Source: Rhizobium sp. Q54
GTDB taxonomy: Bacteria; Pseudomonadota; Alphaproteobacteria; Rhizobiales; Xanthobacteraceae
DNA length: 64,000 nt
Assembly: GCA_945861895.1 (NCBI GenBank)
Contig: CAMAWF010000007.1
Location: 19,539-83,538, forward strand
Reading direction: 5' to 3'
The notes beneath the pieces were generated by a model. The model did no database searches. It saw only the letters and a program-made list of their open reading frames with translations, and had not been told where the DNA came from. Both the position numbers and the translations under genes were made by a program. This document shows, piece by piece, positions 62,729 through 64,000 of this stretch (its first letter is position 1; each line of letters opens with the position of its first letter).

Positions 62729-62965
62729 ATGGCTAAGGGTCCAAGAGGCGAAAAGCGCCCCGCCGACGCCAACCAGCGCGCCGTCATGGTCGCCCGGATC
62801 GCCACCGGCGAGATTGAGGATAAGATGACGGATGACGGCAAGAATGCCGCCGCCGTAGTGCTTGGCCGGATGGGCGGCAAAGCGCGCGCGAAAGGCATGA
62901 CTGCCAAGCGCAGGAAAGAGATCGCTAAGAAGGCGGCAGCTAAGCGGTGGAAAAAACCAAGTTAG
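62729..62965 (+). CDS. Small basic protein of 78 residues
   Basis: Lys/Arg/Ala-rich, ending MGGKARAKGMTAKRRKEIAKKAAAKRWKK, which looks like a nucleic-acid-binding tail found in many small phage- or plasmid-type proteins. The first 40 residues are unremarkable. CAGGA precedes the ATG. It ends with a four-base overlap of the convergent gene at 62962. No function is assigned. Confidence 0.5.
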   Translation: MAKGPRGEKRPADANQRAVMVARIATGEIEDKMTDDGKNAAAVVLGRMGGKARAKGMTAKRRKEIAKKAAAKRWKKPS

Positions 62966-63279
62966 GTTTTTCCGGGTGGTTTCTTTATATTCATTTTTAT
63001 TGCGGCAGTTAATTCTTCCACTTTTCCAGGTGGCAATGGGATTGGTCCGCTCACCGATTCAAATGATGCGACCGCTTGAGTAATAATCATCCCCAACACC
63101 TTTAATGATCGAGGCGTAAGTCCCACCATAGTATTTTCCAAAATCTCTTTATCCACGCTGCCGGGCCCAATTTCCATTCCGAAAATTAGCTGAGCCATAT
63201 TATCGTTTAAGCGCATTGAGAACGCGTCCGCAGGCACGGCGCGAAAGTCGCTCCCACGCTGAGTCTTGGTTTCAGCCAC
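62962..63279 (-). CDS. Hypothetical protein resembling DUF3467
   Basis: A 105-residue protein from a GTG at 63279, chosen because AAGGGA precedes it by eight bases; a TTG at 63297 is the other option. The middle part, MRLNDNMAQLIFGMEI...ENTMVGLTPRSLKVLGMIITQAVASFE, has the layout of small DUF3467 proteins (early strand pair and a helix after a Thr-Pro). It is not recognised with certainty. Its start overlaps the end of the Xre gene by eight bases, so the two are coupled. Confidence 0.55.
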   Translation of the reverse strand: MAETKTQRGSDFRAVPADAFSMRLNDNMAQLIFGMEIGPGSVDKEILENTMVGLTPRSLKVLGMIITQAVASFESVSGPIPLPPGKVEELTAAIKMNIKKPPGKT

Positions 63280-63691
63280 GTGAATTTCCCTTCGCAAAAA
63301 CTTGAGCCGATATATTGGTGGTTGCCGACTGATCGTTGATGACTAGGCCGTCACCAGCCGTAGCTCCAGCAGATAGGACAAGATCGTCAGGCCTTGATGG
63401 GTGAAAAATATTTTCCCCAGCCAGGATTTTTCTGGCTTCAAAATGAGGCTCCCATCCGAGAGCCCACAAAATTTCTGCTATGCGGCGCGCACTCAGGTTT
63501 TCCAAGCCTTGCATTTGGCGATTAACGACAGCACGGCTGGTCCCGATTTTATTTGCTATTGCTTGCTGCGTCACTTTTCGAGACGCCTTCTCTATAGAGG
63601 CCGCTCGCCGAATTTCATTGACGACGGTGGCCATAAACTCGGCCCCAATGCGCGATTGTTCATCGAGAAGATTGAGCTCAAACGAGTTCAT
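63272..63691 (-). CDS. Xre-type helix-turn-helix protein
   Basis: A 139-residue protein with a helix-turn-helix of the Xre type (KASRKVTQQAIANKIGTSRAVVNRQMQGLENLSARRIAEILWALGWE near residues 35-82). GGAG stands six bases before the ATG. The C-terminal half, from about residue 85, has no known motif. It probably binds the promoter of this cassette. It overlaps a fragmentary gene upstream by 14 bases and the DUF3467-like gene downstream by eight. Confidence 0.75.
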   Translation of the reverse strand: MNSFELNLLDEQSRIGAEFMATVVNEIRRAASIEKASRKVTQQAIANKIGTSRAVVNRQMQGLENLSARRIAEILWALGWEPHFEARKILAGENIFHPSRPDDLVLSAGATAGDGLVINDQSATTNISAQVFAKGNSRG

Positions 63692-63926
63692 TGAAATCTC
63701 CCGTTACAAACTTTTGGCCGTCTAGAGGGAGCGCGTCACGTGCCGCGATCACCTTCCGCCTTTCGTCTGCATAGTCCTTAGTTTTCGTGGGCTCTTTGTA
63801 GTCATCGGCATACCCACCACAAACAGCAATTAATTCGCGCGGCCGATACATCCTGCGGAATCCGGTGCAACGCGGACACCGATTCCAGCGCAAGGCGGAC
63901 AGCAATCCGGTGATTGCGGACAGCAC
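63678..63926 (-). pseudogene. Gene fragment cut at its 5' end by the IS21-like terminus
   Basis: The frame runs from 63926 (GTG) to 63678. Residues after MYRPRELIAVCGGYADDYKEP (ATG at 63851) look like host protein, but the codons before them fall in the repeated GCGGACA motifs of the putative insertion end at 63855-63922. So the original start was probably lost and the present start is either the ATG 63851 or a fused one. The remaining 57 residues (ending GQKFVTGDFNELV) are not recognised. Coupled by overlap to the Xre gene. Confidence 0.5.
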
Positions 63927-64000
63927 GTGAAGGCGGCGTAGAGCTCGCTCCCGTCGACGGTCGAATCAGCTGATCGGTCTCCCTGGCAACCAGGGAGTGA
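63855..64000. mobile_element. Probable terminus of an IS21-like insertion sequence, running off the window
   Basis: The heptamer GCGGACA occurs at 63872-63878, 63895-63901 and 63916-63922 (steps of 23 and 21 bases), and AATCCGGTG recurs at 63859-63867 and 63904-63912. Multiple short terminal repeats at such steps are typical of IS21-family ends. A perfect 8-base stem with a 3-base loop follows at 63979-63997 (CTCCCTGG/CCAGGGAG), before any transposase gene, which would lie beyond 64000. The neighbouring 1.5 kb of accessory genes supports a mobile context. Confidence 0.5.

Noticed and set aside
1..64000. CRISPR arrays, tRNA or rRNA genes
   Set aside because: No regularly spaced identical repeats with unique spacers and no tRNA T-loop/acceptor pattern or rRNA sequence was recognised.

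Overview
The window is a G+C-rich chromosomal segment of an alphaproteobacterium, most likely of the order Hyphomicrobiales (Rhizobiales) and close to the Bradyrhizobium/Rhodopseudomonas/Xanthobacteraceae side. The main evidence is the block pckA - chvI - chvG - hprK - EIIA(Man) - HPr - ahcY, which is characteristic of this group, together with short palindromic repeats of the kind seen in those genomes and a full Tad/Cpa pilus locus. Most of it is ordinary core chromosome; no tRNA, rRNA or CRISPR array was seen.

Layout. 1-3.4 kb: the 5' part of lepA (minus) and a membrane glycosyltransferase. 3.4-11.6 kb: ahcY, HPr, EIIA(Man), HPr kinase, ChvG/ChvI and pckA, a regulatory block linking carbon/nitrogen phosphotransfer signalling with envelope-stress signalling; a HugZ-like gene lies between chvI and pckA. 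11.8-22.1 kb: a lytic transglycosylase, an FAD oxidoreductase, two ion-transporter-superfamily permeases around a RidA protein, DNA polymerase I and an acyltransferase. 22.3-31.9 kb: UDP-glucose dehydrogenase, HrpB helicase, an aspartic protease, a phosphohexomutase, an FAD monooxygenase, PheA, KdsB and a membrane-anchored cytochrome c. 32.1-39.8 kb: a Yej-type peptide ABC transporter operon with two substrate-binding proteins. 39.8-42.1 kb: an NlpC/P60 hydrolase and an M17 aminopeptidase.

42.1-57.6 kb is the Tad pilus region. TadD is on plus; TadC, TadB, CpaF, CpaE, CpaD, CpaC, CpaB, CpaA and two Flp pilins are on minus; a stand-alone CpaC-N-like protein and two TadE-like pseudopilins are on plus. 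Inside it sit an ATP-grasp ligase/zinc-metallopeptidase pair and a sterol-desaturase-family enzyme. 57.6-60.6 kb is a sulfur module: a DecR-like Lrp regulator, a near-perfect Lrp-type operator, a periplasmic rhodanese, a YeeE/TsuA-type transporter and a small cysteine-containing membrane peptide. 60.6-62.4 kb holds a PfkB kinase and NudC. From 62.4 kb to the end the sequence is less G+C-rich and holds small hypothetical genes, an Xre regulator cassette, and what looks like one terminus of an IS21-like element running off the right edge.

The most notable structures are two different palindromic repeats inserted in frame inside the essential-type genes polA and hrpB, the ATP-grasp/zincin pair within the pilus locus, and the self-contained DecR/sulfur module with its operator. 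All functional statements come from reading motifs and gene context; no database search was run.
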